A stretch of 37,999 bases of DNA from an uncultured Lachnotalea sp. Lineage in GTDB: Bacteria > Bacillota > Clostridia > Lachnospirales > Lachnospiraceae. This document shows positions 31,497-37,999 of the stretch, one piece after another. The notes below the pieces were generated by a model. The model saw nothing but the letters and a program-made list of their open reading frames with translations, was not told the origin of the DNA and did no database searches. The DNA is taken from the NCBI GenBank assembly GCA_947066815.1, contig CAMSZT010000031.1, positions 1 through 37,999 on the forward strand. Direction: 5' to 3'. Both the position numbers and the translations under genes were made by a program. Each line of letters begins with the position of its first letter. The first letter of the stretch is position 1.

Positions 31497-32179
31497 GAGA
31501 GTGCCTCCCCTCTGGTGCCGCTTAAAATACCGTCGCGGATCAGCACGGTGCGTCCCGCGTGGGCAGCGATGTCCGGATCATGGGTGATCATGATCACGGT
31601 CATCCCTTCTTCGTTTAACTGTTTAAAAAGCTCCATGACCTGGAGGCCGGAGACCGAATCCAAAGCTCCGGTGGGTTCGTCGGCGAGGAGGATATCCGGC
31701 TCGCCCACGATGGCGCGGGCGATGGCGACCCTCTGCTTCTGGCCGCCGGAGAGCTGGGTGGGTTTAAAACTCATACGGTCCTCCAGCCCGACCTTTTTGA
31801 GGGCCAGAGCCGCCCGATCCTTCCGCTCCTTTCTGGAGACACCTGCGTAGAGCAGGGGAAGGGCCACATTGTCCAGGGCGCTCTGCCTGGGCAGCAGGTT
31901 AAAGCTCTGGAACACGAAACCGATGGAACGGTTCCTCACCCTGGACATTTCTTTGTCCTTGTGGTGGAGCAGGTCGTTTCCGTTCAGCTTGTAGGTGCCG
32001 GAGGTGGGAACGTCCAGGCAGCCGATGATGTTCATGAGAGTGGTCTTGCCGGAGCCGGAGGGCCCCATGATGGCCACATATTCTCCCTTTTCCACATGGA
32101 GCGTCACGTCCTTCAACACGGGGACGGTCAGCTTTCCCTGGAGATAATCTTTAAAAATATGGTCAAGTTCAAGGATCAT
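31493..32179 (-). CDS. MacB-type ABC transporter ATPase (LolD family)
   Basis: The 228-residue ATPase contains Walker A GPSGSGKT (39-46), the family-typical FVFQSFNLLPRQSALDNV, signature LSGGQKQRV, Walker B ILLADEPTGALD and the switch His (MITHDPDIAAHA). It overlaps its two neighbours by four bases (ATGA) at both ends, so the operon is translationally coupled. It would drive the permease at 28162. Confidence 0.95.
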   Translation of the reverse strand: MILELDHIFKDYLQGKLTVPVLKDVTLHVEKGEYVAIMGPSGSGKTTLMNIIGCLDVPTSGTYKLNGNDLLHHKDKEMSRVRNRSIGFVFQSFNLLPRQSALDNVALPLLYAGVSRKERKDRAALALKKVGLEDRMSFKPTQLSGGQKQRVAIARAIVGEPDILLADEPTGALDSVSGLQVMELFKQLNEEGMTVIMITHDPDIAAHAGRTVLIRDGILSGTRGEALS

Positions 32180-33594
32180 GAGGCAGCCTCCGTTTCCGGC
32201 GTCCCGTCTGCGGGAGCCTCATCCCCTGCGGGGGCCTCGCCGCCGTCAGGAACATCCTCATCCAGAGGCATGAGGCCGCCCTCGCCTTCCGGGAGCTCTT
32301 CTTCGCCGCCGTCGGGAGTGATGATCTCTTCATCTAACCCGTCAGGGGAGACAGGCTCTTCACCGTCCATCGGACCTATATCCATATCCACGTCTCCGCC
32401 TGTCATACCGCCCGACATGCCGCCGATGTTTTTCTGCACGGGAGCGCCCTTTTTGCAGTCGTCGCTGGGCCATGTGATATAATCGGAGGGCTTCAGGCCG
32501 TCCAGGATCTCCCAGGTGTCCGAATCTTCGTCGTAGCTTCCCAGGGTGACCGCCCGTTTTTCTAACTTATCGCCCTCGCCGGCCGCCCACACATAGGGGT
32601 CGCCGTCGTCCTGGATGATGTAGGGGGACATGAGCCACATGCCGTCCTTTTTCTCTATTCCCAGATCCGGCTCCAGATAGACGTGCTGGCCCAGCATTAG
32701 GCCGTCGCTGGACTCCAGGGTGACATAGAAGGGATATTTGGAGGCCTGGGCGCTGCTGTCCATCCCTTCTACCATCACACCGCTGCTGCTGCCGGAGACG
32801 GGTTTTTCCGTATCGATGCTGTCCACGGTGCCGATCCAGGTGATGGTCTCGTCCACCCTGGAGCGGACGGTGATGGGAGTGCCGGGGGAGAGGTTCTGCA
32901 TATTCTGCTCGCTGACCGTTCCCTTGACCCGGTATTTCCCCACGCCGAGGATGCTCATGAATGGCTGCATCTCCCCGGAGTAATTGTCGTAGGTGGGATT
33001 TTCGTTGATCTCCTGGACGATGCCGGCGATGGTAGAGGTCACCGTGGAGGAGCCGAGAGATTTCTGCAGCCGGTCGATCTCAAGCTGCTTTACCTTATAA
33101 TTATATTCCTCCTGCTTGGCGCTCATCTGAGCCTCCTGGATCTGGGTCGTGTAGGAAAGCTGCTCGCTGGACGGAGCCTTTTTCTTGGCCTTGGTAAGCT
33201 CGTCGATCTGCGCGTTTATGGTATCGATGCTGTTGGAGATCTTCTCCAGCTCCAGATTGGCCTGCTCCAGCTTCAGGTTCATATCCTCGGTGTCATATTC
33301 GAAGAGCGGGGTGCCGATCTCCACCGCCTGTCCCTTTTCTACCAGGATGTCCTTTACGGTCTGTTCTGATTCCAGTTGGATCTTCAGCGTGTTCTGGGCC
33401 TCGACCACGCCGGAAAAACGGTTCTGGGAACCGAGGCCGGTGCCGGTCAGAAGTCCCACGGAATCGGCGTAAAGCATGATCTCTTCACTGCTTCCGGAGC
33501 CCTCGTCCGACGAAGAGAACTTCCAGAAGGCCACGCCGGCTATGGCAGCGACCACAAGGATGCAGACCACTGCCGTTATGATCTTTTTTTTCAT
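32176..33594 (-). CDS. HlyD/MacA-type adaptor with acidic C-terminal tail
   Basis: The 472-residue protein has an N-terminal membrane anchor (about 4-21), the split lipoyl motif (QTVKDILVEKGQAVEIGTPL and, after the coiled coil, SSTVTSTIAGIVQEI), a long coiled-coil hairpin (about 105-190), and beta-barrel and membrane-proximal domains (to about 390). The last 75 residues are acidic Gly/Glu/Asp/Pro-rich sequence without structure. ATG 33594, with GGAGGG before it, is preferred to an earlier in-frame ATG at 33621. It is the first gene of the operon, making this a system with two different adaptors. Confidence 0.88.
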   Translation of the reverse strand: MKKKIITAVVCILVVAAIAGVAFWKFSSSDEGSGSSEEIMLYADSVGLLTGTGLGSQNRFSGVVEAQNTLKIQLESEQTVKDILVEKGQAVEIGTPLFEYDTEDMNLKLEQANLELEKISNSIDTINAQIDELTKAKKKAPSSEQLSYTTQIQEAQMSAKQEEYNYKVKQLEIDRLQKSLGSSTVTSTIAGIVQEINENPTYDNYSGEMQPFMSILGVGKYRVKGTVSEQNMQNLSPGTPITVRSRVDETITWIGTVDSIDTEKPVSGSSSGVMVEGMDSSAQASKYPFYVTLESSDGLMLGQHVYLEPDLGIEKKDGMWLMSPYIIQDDGDPYVWAAGEGDKLEKRAVTLGSYDEDSDTWEILDGLKPSDYITWPSDDCKKGAPVQKNIGGMSGGMTGGDVDMDIGPMDGEEPVSPDGLDEEIITPDGGEEELPEGEGGLMPLDEDVPDGGEAPAGDEAPADGTPETEAAS

Positions 33595-33628
33595 AGTTAC
33601 CCTCCAATATATGTTTGACATTATCTAT

Positions 33629-33682
33629 ATTTTAGCAGATATAGGCGAAGATATAAATAAGGAAATTCTTAAGAATTCTTAA
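33629..33682 (-). promoter_or_regulatory. Probable activator-dependent promoter of the efflux operon
   Basis: On the minus strand a -10 TAAAAT (33634-33629) has only a poor -35. Just upstream are two CTTAA words on the plus strand (33668-33672 and 33678-33682), exactly 10 bases apart, within ATTCTTAAGAATTCTTAATG. This is the direct-repeat form typical of OmpR-family response regulators that activate weak promoters. No two-component genes are in the window. Confidence 0.5.
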
Positions 33683-33739
33683 TGAAATTGTAACGTTTGT
33701 GAATGTGTGAAAATGGAAACTTAAGTAAGTGATAAGAGA

Positions 33740-33768
33740 TTGCCATCGGCGAAAAAAAATGCTATGAT
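33740..33768 (+). promoter_or_regulatory. Promoter of the S1-relQ-rmlD genes
   Basis: TTGCCA (33740-33745) and TATGAT (33763-33768) are separated by 17 bases that include a run of eight A. Confidence 0.7.
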
Positions 33769-33800
33769 AAAGCTAACTATGAAGAACGGAGGGGATACCC

Positions 33801-34712
33801 ATGGAAGAGCGTGTGGAAACAATGGATGATTACAAGAAGGAACTGGACGCTTCCTTTAAGAAAGCGGAGGAGGGCGATGTCCTGACAGGAACGGTGATCG
33901 GGGTCGACGACGATGAGATCACGGTGGATCTGCAGTCCTATGCGGAGGGCATTATCAAAAAGGAACATTTCAGCAATGACCCCGGCTGTGTTTTGAAGGA
34001 GCAGGTCCAGAAGGGCGATGAGATCACTGCCACGGTCCTCAAGGCGGACGATGGGCGGGGACATGTGCTCCTGTCCAGAAAAGAGGCCAATGATATGGCG
34101 GCCTGGGACCGGATGGAAAAGTGTCTGGAGGATAAGAGCCCGATCGAGGTAAAGGTGGACGGAGTCGTCAAGGGCGGCGTGGTCGCCTATGTGGACGGGA
34201 TCCGCGGTTTTATCCCGGCATCCAAGCTGGATGTTTCTTACGTGGAGAACCTGGAGGACTGGCTGGGAAGAGAGCTTTCCGTGCAGGCGGTCACGGTGGA
34301 CCGGGCGGCAAAGAAGCTGGTGCTTTCCGCGAGAGATCTGGCTTTTGCGAAGAGGCAGGAGGAGCGTAAGAGAAAGATCGCGGCCTGCGAGGTGGGCGCC
34401 GTTTCGGAGGGCGTGGTGGAGACCATCCAGGATTACGGCGCCTTTGTGAGGCTGGATAACGGTGTGACCGGCCTGCTCCATGTTTCTCAGATCAGCGACA
34501 AGCGGATCAAGACGCCGGCGGCGGTCTTGAGCGAGGGGCAGAAGGTCACGGTGAAGATCACCGCGGTGAAGGACGGACGCGTCAGCCTCAGTATGAAGGC
34601 GCTTCTCGATGTGAGCGCACCGGAAGAGACCGGAGGCCGTGGAGACTACGTGGAGGAGGGAAGGGCCTTTACGAGCCTGGGCGCTCTTCTCAAAGGGATC
34701 AAGCTGGATTAA
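33801..34712 (+). CDS. S1 RNA-binding domain protein (short RpsA-like)
   Basis: The 303-residue protein contains three S1 domains (about 24-93, 112-179 and 198-267). The third is the most typical (GAVSEGVVETIQDYGAFVRL, then GLLHVSQIS), the other two more diverged. Firmicutes have such short S1 proteins in place of the six-domain ribosomal protein S1; they bind mRNA and may help translation initiation. CGGAGGGG precedes the ATG. It is followed after 24 bases by relQ, so translation and stringent-response functions are read together. Confidence 0.9.
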   Translation: MEERVETMDDYKKELDASFKKAEEGDVLTGTVIGVDDDEITVDLQSYAEGIIKKEHFSNDPGCVLKEQVQKGDEITATVLKADDGRGHVLLSRKEANDMAAWDRMEKCLEDKSPIEVKVDGVVKGGVVAYVDGIRGFIPASKLDVSYVENLEDWLGRELSVQAVTVDRAAKKLVLSARDLAFAKRQEERKRKIAACEVGAVSEGVVETIQDYGAFVRLDNGVTGLLHVSQISDKRIKTPAAVLSEGQKVTVKITAVKDGRVSLSMKALLDVSAPEETGGRGDYVEEGRAFTSLGALLKGIKLD

Positions 34713-34736
34713 CGCGGACGGTCTGGGGGAGGCTTT

Positions 34737-35387
34737 ATGGACATACCGAATTTACCGGAAGAGTACGATCAGCTGGATCAGTGGAAGACGCTGATGCTTC
34801 TTTATAATGCGGCTCTCCAGGAGGTTCAGGCGAGGGTCAACGTGCTGAACGATGAATTCCATCATATCAATGATTACAATCCCATCGAGCACGTGAAGGC
34901 CAGGATCAAGTCGCCGGAGAGTATCGTGAAAAAGCTGAAACGGCTGGGCTTTGAAGCGACGATCGATAATATGTACCGGGAGCTCCATGACATTGCCGGT
35001 ATCCGTATCATCTGCTCGTTTACGTCGGATATCTATTATCTGGCGGAGGCGATCGCCAGGCAGGACGACATGCAGGTGGAGATGGTGAAGGATTATATCG
35101 CAAACCCCAAGCCCAACGGTTACCGCAGCTACCATATGGTGGTCGTGGTGCCGATCTATCTGTCCAGCGGACGGGTGCGGATACGGGTGGAGATCCAGAT
35201 CCGCACCATCGCCATGGATTTCTGGGCCAGCCTGGAACACAAGATCCATTACAAATTTGAGGGGGCGGCCCCGGCGCATATGCGGGAGGATCTGAGGGCA
35301 TGTGCCGACATGGCGGCGCTCCTGGACAAACAGATGCTGGCGCTCAACGAGTCTTTGCAGAGAGCGGGAGAGGAGAAAGGGGAATGA
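34737..35387 (+). CDS. relQ: Small alarmone synthetase (GTP pyrophosphokinase), RelQ type
   Basis: The 216-residue protein is a single-domain (p)ppGpp synthetase of the RelQ/YjbM type, without hydrolase or regulatory domains. Motifs seen are VKARIKSPESIVKKLKR (ATP binding), DIAGIRIIC with catalytic Asp85 (metal), NPKPNGYRSYHMVV (GTP-binding Tyr) and VEIQIRT with Glu152, then DFWASLEHKIHYK. It makes the starvation signal from GTP/GDP and ATP in the cytosol. GGGGGAGG precedes the ATG. Its stop overlaps the start of the RmlD-like gene by four bases. Confidence 0.95.
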   Translation: MDIPNLPEEYDQLDQWKTLMLLYNAALQEVQARVNVLNDEFHHINDYNPIEHVKARIKSPESIVKKLKRLGFEATIDNMYRELHDIAGIRIICSFTSDIYYLAEAIARQDDMQVEMVKDYIANPKPNGYRSYHMVVVVPIYLSSGRVRIRVEIQIRTIAMDFWASLEHKIHYKFEGAAPAHMREDLRACADMAALLDKQMLALNESLQRAGEEKGE

Positions 35388-36238
35388 ACGGATCGGGCAT
35401 ATGGATCGCCGGAGCCGAGGGACAGCTTGGCTGTGCGGTCTGTGAGATCTTGCAGAAGGAGGCAAAAGTCCGGGTACTGACATCGGACCTGGATGTGGAT
35501 GTGACCAGTCTGGAGAAGACAGTTTCTTTTGCGGAGGCAAATGGGCCGGATGTGATCATAAACTGTGCCGGGATGACAGATCTCGCCAAATGTGAGAGGA
35601 ATGAGGAGAAGGCGTATCAGGTCAATGCCCTGGGGGCGAGGAACCTTTCCCTGGCGGCCAGAAAGATCGATGCGAAGCTCATCCATCTCTCCACCGACGA
35701 CGTGTTCGACGGCACGGCGAAGCGGCCGCTGACGGAGTTCGACCAGGTGAATCCGCTCACCGTGTATGGGAAATCCAAGCTGGCCGGGGAAGAGTTTGTC
35801 CGGGAGCTGGCGCCCAGGCATATGATCGTGAGGAGTTCCTGGATCTACGGGAAGACAAAAAACAATTTTGTCAGTTATATACTGGAAGAGCTTCTGACGG
35901 AAGATACCATCTATGTGCCGGTGGATCAGATCAGCACGCCCACCAGTGCCGTCGAGCTGGCGAAGTTTATCGTGAAGCTGACGGATTCCGAGGAATACGG
36001 TGTGTATCATGCTTCCTGCGAGGGCATGTGCAGCCGCTATGAGTTTGCGAAGGAGATCGTGAGGCTGTCCGGCAAGAACGTCAACATCGAGCCCCTTGCG
36101 GCCGGGGAGAACCCTTCTGTGGTGAACCGGCCCAGGTATACGCTTTTGGACAATTTCATGCTGCGTGTCTCCGGGATCTATCAGATGCCGGAATGGAAGG
36201 AGGCGCTGGCAGCCTTTATGGCGGAGCGGACGGCCTGA
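35384..36238 (+). CDS. RmlD-like dTDP-4-dehydrorhamnose reductase/SDR epimerase
   Basis: The 284-residue protein is an extended SDR of the RmlD group: nucleotide loop GAEGQLG (10-16), VIINCAGMTD, the DLDVDVT stretch, HLSTDDVFDG (101-110) and catalytic Tyr128 and Lys132 (VYGKSKLAGEE). RmlD makes dTDP-rhamnose for surface glycans. No rmlA, B or C is nearby, so it may be another reductase of the same group. ATG 35384 overlaps the relQ stop (ATGA), so the two are translationally coupled. A terminator follows. Confidence 0.88.
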   Translation: MNGSGIWIAGAEGQLGCAVCEILQKEAKVRVLTSDLDVDVTSLEKTVSFAEANGPDVIINCAGMTDLAKCERNEEKAYQVNALGARNLSLAARKIDAKLIHLSTDDVFDGTAKRPLTEFDQVNPLTVYGKSKLAGEEFVRELAPRHMIVRSSWIYGKTKNNFVSYILEELLTEDTIYVPVDQISTPTSAVELAKFIVKLTDSEEYGVYHASCEGMCSRYEFAKEIVRLSGKNVNIEPLAAGENPSVVNRPRYTLLDNFMLRVSGIYQMPEWKEALAAFMAERTA

Positions 36239-36251
36239 CAGGGGAGACGGA

Positions 36252-36294
36252 AAAGAACCGCTTAACAATCTATGGTTTATGCGGTTCTTTTTTT
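36252..36294 (+). terminator. Rho-independent terminator behind the RmlD-like gene
   Basis: AAAGAACCGC (36252-36261) pairs with GCGGTTCTTT (36281-36290), followed by further T. The 19-base loop can pair partly. Confidence 0.9.
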
Positions 36295-36351
36295 ATAATC
36301 TTTCGTCGAAATTACTAAAAAATGTGTTTTTTCTGAAATACAATCAGAGTG

Positions 36352-36380
36352 TTGACAGATGAGGCATTCTGAGAAATAAT
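36352..36380 (+). promoter_or_regulatory. Promoter of the glutamate dehydrogenase gene
   Basis: TTGACA (36352-36357) and AATAAT (36375-36380) are 17 bases apart. The leader of about 70 bases contains a small CTACA/TGTAG hairpin (36398-36413) around a G run. Confidence 0.75.
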
Positions 36381-36457
36381 GAGGACAGACGGTGACGCTA
36401 CATGGGGGTGTAGAGGATACCTGATACTATTAAATTCCTTAAAAGGAGGATCTTGTT

Positions 36458-37714
36458 ATGGGAAATTATAATCCTTATGACAACGTGCTGCAGGTTGTGG
36501 AAAATGCAGCAAAGGTACTGGGATACGATGAGACCGAGTATGAAGCGCTCAAGTATCCGGAGAGAGAATTAAAGGTCGCCATTCCGGTACAGATGGACGA
36601 CGGGAGCGTAAAGGTGTTTGAGGGCTTCCGCGTACAGCATTCTACCAGCCGCGGCCCGGCCAAGGGCGGTGTCCGTTTCCATCCCAATGTAAACCAGGAT
36701 GAGGTGAAGGCCCTGGCCGCATGGATGACCTTCAAGTGTGCCGTGGTGAATATTCCTTACGGCGGCGCCAAGGGCGGTGTGATCTGCGATCCCACGACCC
36801 TGTCCGAGGGCGAGATGAGAAGGATCACCAGAAGATTTACCGCTATGATCGCTCCCATCATCGGGCCGGAGCAGGATGTTCCCGCTCCCGACGTAGGGAC
36901 CAATCCCAAGGTCATGGGCTGGATGATGGATACATACAGCATGTTAAAGGGACACTGCGTACCCGGTGTCGTGACCGGCAAGCCCATCGAGATCGGCGGA
37001 GCTCTGGGCCGCAGCGAGGCTACCGGCCGCGGTGTGATGATTACCACGAAGAATACCCTTGCGAAGCTGGGCATGGAGATGGCCGGGACCACCGTTGTGG
37101 TACAGGGCATGGGTAACGTGGGAAGCATTTCCGCGAAGCTCCTGCATGCGGAAGGCATGAAGGTCATCGGTGTCAGCGACGTGTCCGGCGGCATCACCTG
37201 CAAGGATGGCCTGGATATCCCCGGCATCCTGGAATTCTTAAAGACACCCAGAGCGCTCCTGAAGGATTACAGCGCTCCCGGCGTAGAGCATATCTCCAAC
37301 GACGATCTTCTGACTCTGGAGACGACGGTCCTGGTGCCTGCCGCTCTGGAAAATCAGATCCGCGGCGACAATGCCGGTAAGTTAAACTGCAAGGTCATCG
37401 TTGAGGCGGCAAACGGCCCGACTACCGTTGAGGCCGACAAGATCCTCAAGGAGAGAGGGATCCTTCTGATCCCCGATATCCTGGCCAACGCAGGCGGCGT
37501 GGTCGTATCCTACTTTGAGTGGGTGCAGAATATCCAGTCCATGTACTGGACCGAGGAGGATGTCAACAAGAGACTGAAGGAGATCATGGACCGTGCCTTC
37601 GAGTCCGTGTGGGATATCGCGAAGGAGAAAGGCGTGGAGCCCAGGATCGGCGCCTACCTGATCGCCATCAAGAGGACCGTAGATGCGAAGAAGATGAGAG
37701 GCATCTGGCCGTAA
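36458..37714 (+). CDS. gluD: Glutamate dehydrogenase, NAD(P)-dependent (clostridial GluD type)
   Basis: The 418-residue enzyme converts glutamate to 2-oxoglutarate and ammonia. Conserved residues are Lys69/GGVRFHP, Lys93 (WMTFKCAVV), catalytic Lys105 in PYGGAKGGV, and the cofactor loop VQGMGNVGS. The length and GluD-like sequence suggest the NAD form used by clostridia in amino-acid fermentation. AAAAGGAGG stands before the ATG. It is a single gene between its own promoter and a strong terminator, and is probably highly expressed. Confidence 0.96.
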   Translation: MGNYNPYDNVLQVVENAAKVLGYDETEYEALKYPERELKVAIPVQMDDGSVKVFEGFRVQHSTSRGPAKGGVRFHPNVNQDEVKALAAWMTFKCAVVNIPYGGAKGGVICDPTTLSEGEMRRITRRFTAMIAPIIGPEQDVPAPDVGTNPKVMGWMMDTYSMLKGHCVPGVVTGKPIEIGGALGRSEATGRGVMITTKNTLAKLGMEMAGTTVVVQGMGNVGSISAKLLHAEGMKVIGVSDVSGGITCKDGLDIPGILEFLKTPRALLKDYSAPGVEHISNDDLLTLETTVLVPAALENQIRGDNAGKLNCKVIVEAANGPTTVEADKILKERGILLIPDILANAGGVVVSYFEWVQNIQSMYWTEEDVNKRLKEIMDRAFESVWDIAKEKGVEPRIGAYLIAIKRTVDAKKMRGIWP

Positions 37715-37746
37715 GAGACGGATCTTACAGAGTCATAAAAATAACC

Positions 37747-37794
37747 AAAAAGCCGGGCCTTCCGCATGGTACAGTGCGGGAGGCCCGGCTTTTT
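37747..37794 (+). terminator. Strong rho-independent terminator of gluD
   Basis: AAAAGCCGGGCCT with CCGCA (37747-37765) pairs with TGCGG and AGGCCCGGCTTTTT (37775-37794), a stem of nearly 20 pairs ending in a T run. Confidence 0.93.
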
Positions 37795-37819
37795 AGAATT
37801 TCCATTGAGATAGTAGTAA

Positions 37820-37836
37820 GTAATTGCGAAACTCAA
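37820..37836 (+). repeat. Third copy of the GTAATTGCGAAAC word
   Basis: GTAATTGCGAAACTCAA matches 13 bases of the left arm at 3726 and, in reverse complement, 16 of 17 bases of the right arm region around 3768-3784. It lies 25 bases behind the gluD terminator. Confidence 0.6.
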
Positions 37837-37891
37837 GGGCCGTCGAACGTTCTGATAATATTTCCGGAAAATCCCTTTGCGTTATGGGAGA

Positions 37892-37993
37892 AAAAATATG
37901 GTAAAAAGTAACCATGTCAGAATAATAAAACCACTCATTAGTCAGAATTGTTTCTAAATAAATTCGGGCATGGTTATTTTTTACCATATTTTT
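37892..37993. repeat. 25-bp inverted repeat before a gene outside the window
   Basis: The arms 37892-37916 and 37969-37993 are inverted copies with 24 of 25 positions equal; key words are ATATGGTAAAAA and CCATG. They enclose 52 AT-rich bases. GGAGGA, a ribosome binding site, ends the window (37994-37999), so the hairpin would be in the leader of the next plus-strand gene or mark the end of a small element. Confidence 0.8.
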
Positions 37994-37999
37994 GGAGGA

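Noticed and set aside
2758-36412. 13-base word TACACCCCCATGT at 2758 and, inverted, at 36400
   Set aside because: By chance about twenty shared 13-base words are expected in a window of this length when both strands are compared. No matching context was found.
36381-36457. Possible riboswitch before gluD
   Set aside because: Only one small hairpin is present and the leader is about 70 bases, too short for the riboswitch classes I know, with no terminator/antiterminator pair.
37793-37987. 64-codon minus-strand ORF across the inverted repeat
   Set aside because: It has no ribosome binding site, consists largely of the inverted repeat and would be read against the orientation of the signals at the window end.

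Overview
The window looks like chromosomal DNA of a GC-rich, low-GC-lineage Gram-positive anaerobe, most probably a gut Lachnospiraceae (class Clostridia). The reasons are strong AGGAGG-type ribosome binding sites, lipoprotein signals ending in LAGC or LISC, an NAD-type clostridial glutamate dehydrogenase, a RelQ-type small alarmone synthetase, Rpn/PD-(D/E)XK and ISLre2/IS3 remnants, and MacB-like efflux with membrane-anchored adaptors. The species cannot be told from the sequence alone. No rRNA, tRNA or CRISPR array was seen.

Layout. 1-1360: a scrap heap of three fused gene fragments (ISLre2 transposase, IS3 transposase, YciI-like tail). 1.5-6.2 kb: ordinary single genes (DUF3788, XRE regulator, LMW tyrosine phosphatase, membrane glycosyltransferase, DUF134-NifX fusion with a His/Gly/Cys tail). 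6.2-10.8 kb (minus strand): a five-gene sugar operon read in the order ManA-like cupin isomerase, tagatose-3-epimerase-like TIM barrel, RpiB-like isomerase, DhaK, DhaL, from a TTGACA/TAATCT promoter. 10.9-12.1 kb: a small secreted repeat protein and a FadR-type regulator. 12.1-25.6 kb: a catabolic locus with two further FadR-type regulators, an Ldh-family oxidoreductase, malic enzyme, a LarA-like racemase, an SDR, and a seven-gene operon (DHDPS-like aldolase, LIV-type ABC importer, FAH-family enzyme).

The catabolic genes appear to be one regulon. Five promoter regions (ldh, malic enzyme, larA-like, SDR, aldolase/transporter operon) carry the same element, core GACAAYA usually flanked by TCA and TGA, placed over the -35/-10 region or the transcription start. 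The FadR-type gene at 12093-12806, divergent from one of these sites, is the best candidate regulator. The genes together suggest import of an organic (hydroxy) acid, stereochemical adjustment, oxidation to a 2-oxo acid, aldol or acylpyruvate cleavage, and entry at pyruvate/malate. The substrate is unknown.

25.7-28.1 kb: a truncated Rpn-type gene, a lipoprotein of unknown function and a Uma2 protein. 28.1-33.6 kb (minus): a four-gene MacB-type efflux operon with two different adaptors, one of them carrying a large insertion with a duplicated domain. 33.7-37.7 kb: S1-domain protein, RelQ, RmlD-like reductase, then glutamate dehydrogenase. The last 200 bases are AT-rich with a 25-bp inverted repeat just before a ribosome binding site for a gene outside the window.

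A recurring palindrome (arms GGAAACGCT and AGCGTTTCC) occurs four times directly behind genes and is often paired with a second hairpin; it behaves like a REP/BIME-type repeat.
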